A stretch of 5,480 bases of DNA from an uncultured Brachyspira sp. (GCF_949287625.1 NZ_CASEGO010000151.1:1-5480), one strand, 5' to 3'. Positions 1 to 5,480 are shown, counted from the first letter of the stretch. Made by a program: numbers and translations. The notes: a model not told the origin generated them from the letters alone.

Positions 1-730
1 CCTTCTTCTATTCCTAGTCTTCTCTCTTCGCTTAAAGCTAATATATCAAAATAATTCTTTTCATATTCTGCATAATTTTCAAATAAATCTTTAGTGTTTA
101 CAAATTTGTTATATTCATCATAAACTTCTTTCATTATAGGATTTTTTTTCGCTAATATTTCCATAACTTCCTCCATTTTTGTTTGTTTTTCTTTTAGTGT
201 TAAGAAATAAAACCAAGCATATAACCCATCTTTAAGACTAGAATTACTAGCTAAATATTTAGGCAGCTCAAGAAAATGCATCTCAAAGTGATTAGTTAAT
301 ATATGATTGGTTTCTAATTCTTTTATCACATAGCAGCTATGTTCTTTATCAATTCCTTTTAACAAATTAAAGTCTAAAATATTAATTACTATAACCTGTT
401 TTAAATCATTATATTTTTCATTGTTTCTTAAATTAGCAACGTAGCCTTTAGCCCAGTAATACAAACTTCTATATACAAATGACTGATTTCCTACTCTTTG
501 TATTTCTATTAATACAGTTTCTCCGCTTTTGGTAACTGCTCTACAATAGACTGCTTGTCATTAACGCTTTCTTTAAGATTAAAAGTATTAATAATTTTAA
601 TCTCTTCAAAAGTCTCTTGATTATAGTCGGCTCTTACTGAATTAATTAAGTTTTTCAAAATACGTTCATGTCCTTCTTTAGCAAACAAATAACGCATAAA
701 GTAGTCATTTAAAACATTAATGTTTATCAT
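1..730 (-). pseudogene. Rpn-family PD-(D/E)XK nuclease/putative transposase, frameshifted, 3' end beyond window
   Basis: This looks like a member of the Rpn (recombination-promoting nuclease, 'PD-(D/E)XK nuclease family transposase') family. The first frame starts at 730 and gives 63 family-like residues, including LNDYFMRYLF near the N-terminus and NDKQSIV at the end. It then runs into an out-of-frame tail and a stop at 509-511. The family sequence resumes in another frame at about 545 (CRAVTKSGETVLIEIQ) and stays open to the window edge (…LSEERRLGIEEG), about 180 further codons. The GET-LIEIQ stretch supplies the E-x-Q half of the nuclease site. The Asp normally expected just before CRA is missing at the junction. 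The lesion fits loss of 7 bp between two short direct copies of TGTAGA; this is inferred, because no intact copy is visible here. A sequencing error is the alternative. The start is the ATG behind the promoter at 737-765. A second copy begins at 5366. I am confident of the family and less sure that the gene is dead. Confidence 0.85.
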
Positions 731-1105
731 AATATTATTATAATTAAATAATATATAAATGTCAAAGTATAATTTTTAAATTTATTCTATCTCCCACCCT
801 CTAAATTCTTTAATCTTATACTGTTTTTTTAGCTTCTTTTTATTTCTTTAGCTTTAACTGTTATTCTGTCTGCCCACCCAAGCGGTTTTTAAATTTTATA
901 ATGTTATTCAACGCACGTTAGACTTAATTTTTTATCTTAATAAAAATTAGAATTATTGATTAATCTATATTTGAAAAAACCGCTCTGCGTGCGTTTAGGA
1001 AAATGTTAAATTTAAATCAAGCTTGGGCGGGTGCACTTTTAGAAGTAATTATCTTAGAGATTTAATAAAAGTATATATTAAAAAATAAAGCTCTTAAATC
1101 TAAAA
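616..1105. repeat. Left arm of a ~490-bp inverted repeat flanking recJ and the TPR gene
   Basis: This stretch is the reverse complement of 4992-5480. Paired coordinates sum to 6096 across the nuclease start, promoter and CCCACCC blocks (730 with 5366, 760 with 5336, 791 with 5305, 872 with 5224), and drift by about one base at the far end. Identity is about 90% by eye. It is highest over the 5' coding region and promoter: 4 differences in 115 coding bases and none over the promoter itself. The repeat reaches the right window edge, so its real length is longer. Confidence 0.9.
737..765 (-). promoter_or_regulatory. Consensus sigma-70 promoter of the left nuclease gene, leaderless
   Basis: Read on the minus strand, TTGACA (760-765) and TATAAT (737-742) are separated by exactly 17 bp, a perfect match to the vegetative consensus. 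The -10 box ends 6 bases before the ATG at 728-730, so transcription should start at or next to the A of the start codon. There is no room for a Shine-Dalgarno site. The same arrangement is found at 5331-5359. Confidence 0.8.
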
Positions 1106-1113
1106 GGGCGGGG
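781..1113. repeat. Quasi-palindromic intergenic repeat, copy A (complete)
   Basis: The element reads as two imperfect arms around an AT-rich centre. The 5' arm has CTCCCACCC at 791-799, GCCCACCCAAGC at 872-883 and AACGCACG at 910-917. The 3' arm mirrors these with CGTGCGTT at 988-995, GCTTGGGCGGG at 1021-1031 and GGGCGGGG at 1106-1113. The inner 45 bases or so (872-917 against 988-1034) pair well. The outer parts pair mainly at the G/C blocks. The centre contains a smaller AT palindrome around 925-950. In a very AT-rich background the G/C blocks stand out. It could be a MITE-like mobile element, the end of the nuclease unit, or a structured RNA. I do not recognise a named family. Confidence 0.8.
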
Positions 1114-1130
1114 ATTAAAATGAAGTTTTG

Positions 1131-1350
1131 AAATTTATTCTAACTCCCACCCTCTAAATTCTTTAATCTTATACTGTTATTTTTAGCTTTTTTTATTTCT
1201 TTAGCTTTAACTGTTATTCTGTCTGCCCACCCAAGCGTTTTTAAATTTATAATACTCTTTAACGCACGCTAGACTTAATTTTTTATTTTAATAAAAATTA
1301 GAATTATTGATTAAGCTGTATTATAAAAATCCGATCTGCGTGCGTTGATA
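1131..1350. repeat. Quasi-palindromic intergenic repeat, copy B (3' arm missing)
   Basis: This is a second copy of the same element in the same orientation as copy A and offset by 353 bp (CTCCCACCC at 1144-1152 against 791-799). It has the outer and inner CCCACCC blocks, the AACGCACG box at 1261-1268, the AT-rich centre and CTGCGTGCGTT at about 1336-1346. It then departs from the other copies and lacks the GCTTGGGCGGG and GGGCGGGG blocks. The break falls about 25-30 bp past the recJ stop codon (1376-1378). No nuclease promoter precedes it, so the repeat can exist without the nuclease gene. Confidence 0.8.
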
Positions 1351-1375
1351 AAAGTGAATATTTTATAGACTACAA

Positions 1376-3535
1376 TTAAAAAACTTTATAGTTTTCTATA
1401 TATATTCTAGCATCCTCACTGTTTGCATATCTATTAACTTTGAGTTTATAAATAATATCTATATAATTAGAGTTTAATAATTTTAAAACCTCTTCTTCGC
1501 TGCTGTTCCAAATAATAGCATTCATCTTTTTATCAAACTGTAATAATTCTAACCTTAAATGCAGTTTATTATTCTTTTGCATTTTCTTTATATCATTTAC
1601 TTTTACATTTTTAGACATAAAAACAGGCTCTTCATTTCCAGCACCATAAGGCTCAAAAAGCTCTAAATCTTTAGCTAATTTCAAATCTATACTTTTAAAA
1701 TTAAGCTCCAAATCAAATATATCCTGATCTTTTTCGGTGTTAAAGTTCTGATTAGCTGCATATTTAATAATCTTGCTTTGAAACTTATCAAAATTTGCAG
1801 ATTCCAAAGTAAACCCTGCAGCATTTTTATGCCCGCCAAATTTACTTAAATACACACTTGCTGCCTCAAGTAAATCCCTAGCATTATCATCGCCCCTGCT
1901 TCTTATGCTGCCTACGCAAATACCGTCATCGCTTTCATGCATTATTACAGCAGTTTTACCGTATTCGCTTAATACTTTACCAGCAATAAGACCTGTTAAA
2001 CCCTGTTCTATTTTTTTGCTTCTTACGATTATTAGAGGAAGTTTTAAGCAGCTATTATTTTTTATATATTCATTAACTATATTGAAGTTCGATTCTGTAA
2101 GAGATTTTCTAGTTTCATTCATACTGTACACTGTTTCAGCCAAACTTACAGCATCTTCTTTTAGTTCAGAGGTAAGAAGTTTTAATGCCGTCTCAGCACT
2201 CCCCATTCTTCCAGCAGCATTAATAAAAGGGGCTATTCTCCAGCTTATAACTTGTGTATCTACTTTTGTATTTAATAAATTAATTTTCTCAAGCATAACA
2301 CTATATCTTATATGGCTTGGCTTTTCTAATTCTTTTAAAGCACATTTCACATACACTCTGTTTTCTTCTATAAGAGGCACTACATCAGCAACAGTTCCGA
2401 ATAATACAAGTATAGATTTTTTACGTATATAGTTCTGAAGATTTTTCTGGCTTATATAAAACATACGCCTGAATATTTCTGTTTTAATAATTAAATCTCT
2501 GTACTCTATTTCACCATATCTGTAAATATTAATATTAAGTGCCAAAGCAAAATCATCTAAAGTTTTTGTAGTCTTTATATTAACATTTCCGTACTTAGCA
2601 CCAAGCTGAAGCAGATCATAAACACTGTCATATTCCGGAAGATATATTTCATATTTTTCATATAAAGCTATAAGCCTTTTTAATCTGTCCTCTCCTCCAG
2701 TAAGTACTAATACTGTACCGTCGCCTTCAAACATATAGCTTGCAAGCTCCTCAAGTACTTCATCTTCTGTGATAAGTTCATCATAATAATCTATATACAT
2801 AGACTTATAGCTGTTTTCTCCTGCAAGTTCAAACCCAAATACCTCATCGCTTGGAACAAAGTTTACTGACTTTAATGCCCTTATTCTTTTTAATGCATTT
2901 GTTTTTTTATTTATCTCATAATCAAGCACAATTATATCTTTATTATATAGTTTAGTATATGAAAAAACAAAGGCTTGCATTAGCTTAAAAGCTACAGCAC
3001 ATCCTGAAAAATTTTTGGAAACAAAACCAGTATTTGATATTTTAGGATTAAATAAAGCATAAGCATTAGGCATTATCTCTGGTATATCATGATGATCAGT
3101 TACTATAATATCAATAGAAAGATCACGGGCAAACTCTACCTCTTCTACATTAGATATACCGCAGTCAACTGTAATAATAAGACTTACTCCTGAATTGGCA
3201 TACTCTTCTATAACAGTTTTTGAAAGCCCATATCCAGTTTCATGATTAGGAACAAATGCCTCAACATTTTTTGTAACCATCTTTAGCGTATTATATATTA
3301 TAGAAGCTGCAGTTACGCCGTCAGCATCTTTATCTCCGTATACTAATATCTTTTCATTACTATCTATAGCTTCTTTTAATCTTTCTACAAATACATTAGC
3401 ATCTTTTATATTAAAAGGATTTGAGAGGGAATATATATCCTGAAAGAAAAAATCAAATATATCCTCTTTAGAAGTTATACCTCTTAAATTTAATAATTCT
3501 TTCATTATAGGATGCAAATTATCTATGTTTATCAT
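1376..3535 (-). CDS. recJ: Single-stranded-DNA-specific 5'-3' exonuclease RecJ with inserted DnaQ-like domain
   Basis: RecJ digests single-stranded DNA 5' to 3' in recombinational and mismatch repair in the cytoplasm. The 719-residue product has the family motifs in order: GDKDADG (67-73), VDCGIS (123-128), TDHHD (146-150), GCAVAFKL (178-185), GTVADVVPL (380-388), NAAGRMG (439-445), the DHHA1 motif FGGHKNAAGFT (566-576), and an OB-fold-type C-terminus with FEPYGAGNEEPVF (627-639). The metal-binding Asp and His residues of the DHH core are present. Two features are odd. About 190 residues separate GCAVAFKL from GTVADVVPL, where RecJ usually has a few tens; this insert resembles a DnaQ fold. 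The usual WHxGVxG motif reads IEQGLTG (509-515). The start at 3535 begins just before the conserved N-terminal LLNLRGI; no strong ribosome site is visible upstream. A promoter candidate lies at 3574-3602. The gene is divergent from the TPR gene. The identification is secure. Confidence 0.97.
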   Translation of the reverse strand: MINIDNLHPIMKELLNLRGITSKEDIFDFFFQDIYSLSNPFNIKDANVFVERLKEAIDSNEKILVYGDKDADGVTAASIIYNTLKMVTKNVEAFVPNHETGYGLSKTVIEEYANSGVSLIITVDCGISNVEEVEFARDLSIDIIVTDHHDIPEIMPNAYALFNPKISNTGFVSKNFSGCAVAFKLMQAFVFSYTKLYNKDIIVLDYEINKKTNALKRIRALKSVNFVPSDEVFGFELAGENSYKSMYIDYYDELITEDEVLEELASYMFEGDGTVLVLTGGEDRLKRLIALYEKYEIYLPEYDSVYDLLQLGAKYGNVNIKTTKTLDDFALALNINIYRYGEIEYRDLIIKTEIFRRMFYISQKNLQNYIRKKSILVLFGTVADVVPLIEENRVYVKCALKELEKPSHIRYSVMLEKINLLNTKVDTQVISWRIAPFINAAGRMGSAETALKLLTSELKEDAVSLAETVYSMNETRKSLTESNFNIVNEYIKNNSCLKLPLIIVRSKKIEQGLTGLIAGKVLSEYGKTAVIMHESDDGICVGSIRSRGDDNARDLLEAASVYLSKFGGHKNAAGFTLESANFDKFQSKIIKYAANQNFNTEKDQDIFDLELNFKSIDLKLAKDLELFEPYGAGNEEPVFMSKNVKVNDIKKMQKNNKLHLRLELLQFDKKMNAIIWNSSEEEVLKLLNSNYIDIIYKLKVNRYANSEDARIYIENYKVF
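2462..2944 (-). other. Insert in RecJ resembling a degenerate DnaQ/RNase T-type 3'-5' exonuclease domain
   Basis: RecJ residues about 198-358 read through the usual landmarks of a DEDDh exonuclease. IIVLDYEI (201-208) matches Exo I with its D-x-E, here D205 and E207. VLVLTGGEDRLKRLIALY (275-292) sits where the V-x-H-N-x-x-F-D of Exo II belongs. YDLLQLGAKY (306-315) matches the D-T-L-x-L-A stretch. TKTLDDFALALNI (323-335) matches the K-L-x-x-L-A-x-x-L-G-I helix. EIEYRDLIIKTEIF (342-355) matches Exo III. The Exo II Asp falls on R284 (D283 is one off), the Exo III His on E342 and the Exo III Asp on R346. I infer a fold kept for structure or DNA binding with catalysis lost. This rests on pattern reading alone, without an alignment. 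Confidence 0.6.
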
Positions 3536-3564
3536 ATATTATTTTTCGCTTAAATTAATAAATA

Positions 3565-3592
3565 TTGTCTAATAGTATATTTTATTTATAAT
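3565..3592 (+). promoter_or_regulatory. Weaker upstream promoter candidate for the TPR gene
   Basis: TTGTCT (3565-3570) and TATAAT (3587-3592) are 16 bp apart. The -35 matches only 4 of 6. It overlaps the candidate recJ promoter on the other strand, so the two could compete. The stronger candidate for the TPR gene is at 3609-3637. Confidence 0.35.
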
Positions 3593-3602
3593 AATCTTTC
3601 AA
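3574..3602 (-). promoter_or_regulatory. Candidate recJ promoter
   Basis: On the minus strand, TTGAAA (3597-3602) and TATACT (3574-3579) are 17 bp apart, each matching 5 of 6 consensus bases. The start point would be near 3567, giving a leader of about 30 nt before the ATG at 3533-3535. In DNA this AT-rich, chance matches are common, so the 17-bp spacing and position carry most of the weight. Confidence 0.55.
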
Positions 3603-3608
3603 GTGCTA

Positions 3609-3637
3609 TTTACAAGGTTTAATTATCAAGATATAAT
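3609..3637 (+). promoter_or_regulatory. Main promoter candidate for the TPR gene
   Basis: TTTACA (3609-3614) and TATAAT (3632-3637) are 17 bp apart, 5 of 6 and 6 of 6 consensus matches. The start point would be near 3644, inside an open stretch that extends the TPR reading frame up to a GTG at 3603. This argues that translation begins at the ATG at 3672, not at the GTG. Confidence 0.6.
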
Positions 3638-3658
3638 AAAATATACGATACTATTTAT

Positions 3659-3662
3659 AGGA
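3659..3662 (+). promoter_or_regulatory. Ribosome binding site deciding the TPR protein start
   Basis: AGGA lies 9 bases before the ATG at 3672. Nothing comparable precedes the GTG at 3603, so this site supports the shorter 392-residue protein. Confidence 0.5.
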
Positions 3663-3671
3663 TTTTTATTT

Positions 3672-4850
3672 ATGAGCGATAAGGATGTAAGTGTATTTTT
3701 AAAGAATGCATATAATGCTTTTAATGATAAAGATTATAAAGCTGCTATAGACTATTTTTCTGAAGCTATTAAACTTGACCCAAGTTCTGCAGAAACATAT
3801 TATAATAGAGGCAATGCCAAAGCCAATTTAGATGATAAAAGTTCATATAAAAGTGCAATAGAAGATTATTCTTGGGCTATAAACCTTAATGATAAATTTG
3901 CAGCCGCCTACTACAACAGAGGTATATTAAACAGAAGTCTCGGAAACAGCAAAGAGGCTATTGAAGATTTTAATAAGGCTATAGAACTTAACTATAACCT
4001 TGAAGAGGCATATTATGTAAGAGGAAACACAAAAGCAAGCCTAAAAGACTATAAAGGATCTATAGAGGATTATAATAAAGCTGTAGAAGTTTATCCTCAT
4101 TTTTCTGACGCTTATTATAATATGGCTTTATCACATAATGCTGTAGGCAGCTATAAAGAAGCTATAAAAGCATATGATAAGGCTATAGAGTATAATTCCC
4201 ATTTTGCTGATGCATACAATAATAGGGGAAATGTTAAAGAAAAGCTGGGATACTATAATGAAGCTATAGATGACTATACAAATGCTTTGCATCTTAATAG
4301 AAATTTTATAGAAGCATATTTTAACAGGGCTAATGCCAAATTTAATATAAAAAACTATAAAGGTTCTATAGAAGATTTTGATGAAATAATAAAAATTGAT
4401 CCTACATATTCTAAAGCATACTATAACAGAGGAATAGTAAAAACATCTATGGAAGAATATAAAGAGGCTATTGAAGACTTTGATAAAGTTATAGAACTTG
4501 AGCCTCAATTCCCTGATGCATACTATAATAAAGCAGTTGCAATTAATCACTTGGGTATATATGATGAGGCCGTTGAGTTTTATGATAAGGCTATTGAGCT
4601 TAATCCTAATTATGCAGAAAGTTACTGCAACAGAGCTATATCAAAATCAAAAATGGCATACATTAGAAAAGATAAAGTAAGCAGTGATGAATATAATAAA
4701 TTAATACAGGAAGCCGAAAGTGATTTTGAAAAAGCATATAGTTTAGCTAATGATAATATAAAAGAAATAATAAAAGACGGCATAAAAAAATTAGCAGACC
4801 TTAATATGGAAGCTGCTAAAAATTTCTGCAGTAAGAATAATATATACTGA
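3672..4850 (+). CDS. Tetratricopeptide repeat (TPR) protein, ten repeats
   Basis: The 392-residue product is almost entirely TPR: 34-residue helix-turn-helix units that stack into a superhelix and bind partner proteins. Repeats begin at residues about 8, 41, 78, 112, 146, 180, 214, 248, 282 and 316. Most carry the typical core A-Y-Y-N-R-G … Y-K-E-A-I-E-D-F-x-K-A-I-E-L-x-P. Repeat 2 has three extra residues (DDKSSY region). Repeat 10 carries about ten extra residues with a lysine/serine-rich linker, and then a helical cap ends in NNIY. There is no signal peptide or membrane segment from the chosen start, so it should be cytoplasmic. Starting instead at GTG 3603 would add 23 residues with a short hydrophobic run (YTILFIGFLF); the promoter and ribosome site make this less likely. 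No catalytic domain is attached, so the partner and process are unknown. It is transcribed away from recJ. Confidence 0.9.
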   Translation: MSDKDVSVFLKNAYNAFNDKDYKAAIDYFSEAIKLDPSSAETYYNRGNAKANLDDKSSYKSAIEDYSWAINLNDKFAAAYYNRGILNRSLGNSKEAIEDFNKAIELNYNLEEAYYVRGNTKASLKDYKGSIEDYNKAVEVYPHFSDAYYNMALSHNAVGSYKEAIKAYDKAIEYNSHFADAYNNRGNVKEKLGYYNEAIDDYTNALHLNRNFIEAYFNRANAKFNIKNYKGSIEDFDEIIKIDPTYSKAYYNRGIVKTSMEEYKEAIEDFDKVIELEPQFPDAYYNKAVAINHLGIYDEAVEFYDKAIELNPNYAESYCNRAISKSKMAYIRKDKVSSDEYNKLIQEAESDFEKAYSLANDNIKEIIKDGIKKLADLNMEAAKNFCSKNNIY

Positions 4851-4990
4851 AAATTGGTTTCTATTATAAGTACGCCAGTTATTTTATTGTATCTGTGCAG
4901 ACTTAGGTAAGTACTATTAGTTATGATTAGTATGAAATAACTAAGTGTTGGAGTGAAAATAATTTTAAAAATTTTATTTACATTCCAGAC

Positions 4991-5321
4991 ATTTTAGATT
5001 TAAAGCTTTCTTTTTTTATACGTACTTTTATTAAATCTCTAATATAATTACTTCTAAAAATGCCCCCGCCCAAAGCGTTATTTAAATTTGAACTTTCCTA
5101 AACGCACGCAGAGCGGATTTTTATAATACAGCTTAATCAATAATTCTAATTTTTATTAAAATAAAAAATTAAGTCTAGCGTTCGTTGAATAACATTATAA
5201 AATTTAAAAAACGCTTGGGTGGGCAGCTAGAATAACAGTGAAAGCTAAAGAAATAAAAATAAGCTAAAAAAACAGTATAAGATTAAAGAATTTAGAGGGT
5301 GGGAGTTAGAATAAATTTAAA
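4991..5321. repeat. Quasi-palindromic intergenic repeat, copy C (inverted relative to A and B)
   Basis: Read on the minus strand this copy follows A closely: GGGTGGGAG at 5297-5305, GGGTGGGC at 5217-5224, a GAACGC-type box near 5178-5186, the AT-rich centre, AACGCACGCAGAGCGG at about 5100-5115 and GCCCCCGCCCAAAGCG near 5062-5077. It stops matching A after TTTTAGATTT (4992-5001). The outer GGGCGGGG block of A is replaced by unrelated sequence, so the far tip of this arm is lost or never present. Its promoter-proximal end joins the right nuclease gene exactly as A joins the left one. Confidence 0.8.
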
Positions 5322-5330
5322 AATTATACT

Positions 5331-5359
5331 TTGACATTTATATATTATTTAATTATAAT
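5331..5359 (+). promoter_or_regulatory. Consensus sigma-70 promoter of the right nuclease gene, leaderless
   Basis: TTGACA (5331-5336) and TATAAT (5354-5359) are exactly 17 bp apart. The ATG at 5366-5368 lies 6 bases past the -10 box, which places the start point on or beside the start codon. The bases from the -35 to the ATG are identical to the left copy. Confidence 0.8.
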
Positions 5360-5365
5360 AATATT

Positions 5366-5480
5366 ATGATAAATATTAATATTTTAAATGACTACTTTAT
5401 GCGTTATCTGTTTGCTAAAGAAGGACATGAACGTATTTTGAAAAACTTAATTAATTCAGTAAGAGCTGACTATAATCAAG
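5366..5480 (+). CDS. Rpn-family PD-(D/E)XK nuclease/putative transposase, N-terminal part only
   Basis: Thirty-eight codons are visible before the window ends. The peptide begins MININILNDYFMRYLF and ends RADYNQ, identical to the left copy except Ile for Val at residue 6. In the Rpn family this N-terminal block precedes the nuclease core, whose D…E-x-Q residues would lie beyond the window. It therefore cannot be said whether this copy is intact or shares the left copy's frameshift (left codon 63). The ATG at 5366 is chosen because the conserved LNDYF block follows directly; the next ATG (codon 12) would remove it. The gene is preceded by its own strong promoter and by repeat copy C. The family is best known for promoting recombination, and individual members have been linked to DNA cleavage and phage defence. 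No role can be assigned here. Confidence 0.85.
   Translation, partial: MININILNDYFMRYLFAKEGHERILKNLINSVRADYNQ

Larger units (their letters stand above)
731..1375. other. Gene-free interval between nuclease pseudogene and recJ
   Basis: I see no credible coding region on either strand here. The interval holds the minus-strand nuclease promoter, repeat copies A and B, a 17-bp spacer between them (1114-1130), and a short AT-rich tail (1351-1375) before the recJ stop codon. I find no GC-rich hairpin with a T-run that would clearly terminate recJ. The small AT palindrome inside copy B (1277-1299) is the only nearby stem. Confidence 0.7.
4851..5365. other. Gene-free interval between the TPR gene and the right nuclease copy
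   Basis: No convincing coding region is present. Positions 4851-4990 hold unremarkable AT-rich sequence with one weak stem (TTAGTTAT at 4917-4924 with ATAACTAA at 4937-4944, 12-base loop) that lacks a T-run, so it is a poor terminator. From 4991 onward the interval is repeat copy C, followed by the nuclease promoter. Confidence 0.65.
4992..5480. repeat. Right arm of the ~490-bp inverted repeat
   Basis: This is the reverse complement of 616-1105 and spans repeat copy C, the nuclease promoter and the first 38 nuclease codons. It is still matching at the window edge. The four coding differences from the left arm are three silent changes and one Val-to-Ile change. Confidence 0.9.

Noticed and set aside
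509..560. Programmed -1 frameshift in the left nuclease
   Set aside because: No slippery heptamer or downstream structure is visible at the junction, and the expected catalytic Asp would still be missing.
781..1350. Tandem repeats as a CRISPR array
   Set aside because: The units are about 350 bp, palindromic and have no spacer pattern, and no cas gene is present.
1905..2432. Plus-strand open frame of 175 codons inside recJ
   Set aside because: It lies opposite clear RecJ coding sequence containing conserved motifs, has no ribosome site or family resemblance, and is a low-complexity hydrophobic shadow.
3521..3535. recJ and the nuclease genes both start ATGATAAACAT- or ATGATAAATAT-like
   Set aside because: The shared stretch is about 11 bases of AT-rich sequence and the bases before it do not carry the nuclease promoter, so chance is the simpler explanation.
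3603..3671. Upstream GTG extension adding a hydrophobic N-terminus to the TPR protein
   Set aside because: The best promoter for the gene lies inside this extension and an AGGA site fits the ATG at 3672. The hydrophobic run is also short.
4131..4550. Minus-strand open frame of 139 codons inside the TPR gene
   Set aside because: It is the antisense shadow of the 102-base TPR periodicity, which produces a repeating I/F/C-rich translation.
4498..4680. Plus-strand 60-codon frame inside the TPR gene
   Set aside because: It is out of frame with TPR repeats 9-10 that are plainly coding.
4917..4944. Stem-loop after the TPR gene as a terminator
   Set aside because: The stem is eight AT-rich pairs with a 12-base loop and no following T-run.

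Overview
The window is very AT-rich DNA. It carries a RecJ exonuclease, a ten-repeat TPR protein and two copies of an Rpn-type PD-(D/E)XK nuclease ('transposase') gene. This mix, the codon use and the style of the nuclease and TPR proteins suggest a spirochaete, most likely Brachyspira. That assignment rests on protein style, not on a database match.

Layout. (1) 1-730, minus strand: an Rpn-family nuclease gene broken by a frameshift near 542 and cut by the window edge. (2) 731-1375: no gene. It holds the nuclease promoter and two head-to-tail copies (A complete, B truncated) of a roughly 330-bp quasi-palindromic repeat with CCCACCC / GGGCGGG blocks. (3) 1376-3535, minus: recJ, with an unusual ~160-residue insert that reads like a catalytically degenerate DnaQ-type 3'-5' exonuclease domain. 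(4) 3536-3671: a compact divergent promoter region. (5) 3672-4850, plus: a soluble TPR protein. (6) 4851-5365: no gene. It holds repeat copy C in inverted orientation, then the nuclease promoter. (7) 5366-5480, plus: the first 38 codons of a second nuclease gene.

The two ends are inverted copies of each other. Positions 616-1105 and 4992-5480 form an inverted repeat of about 490 bp (about 90% identical by eye), covering the nuclease start, its promoter and the palindromic repeat. recJ and the TPR gene lie between them, so the core could be inverted by recombination or could be the site of two insertions. Both nuclease copies share a perfect consensus promoter (TTGACA, 17 bp, TATAAT) only 6 bases before the ATG, so the transcript should be leaderless.

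recJ is a housekeeping DNA-repair gene. The TPR gene has no recognisable specific partner. The most noteworthy items are the hidden DnaQ-like insert in RecJ and the nuclease-plus-palindrome repeat family.
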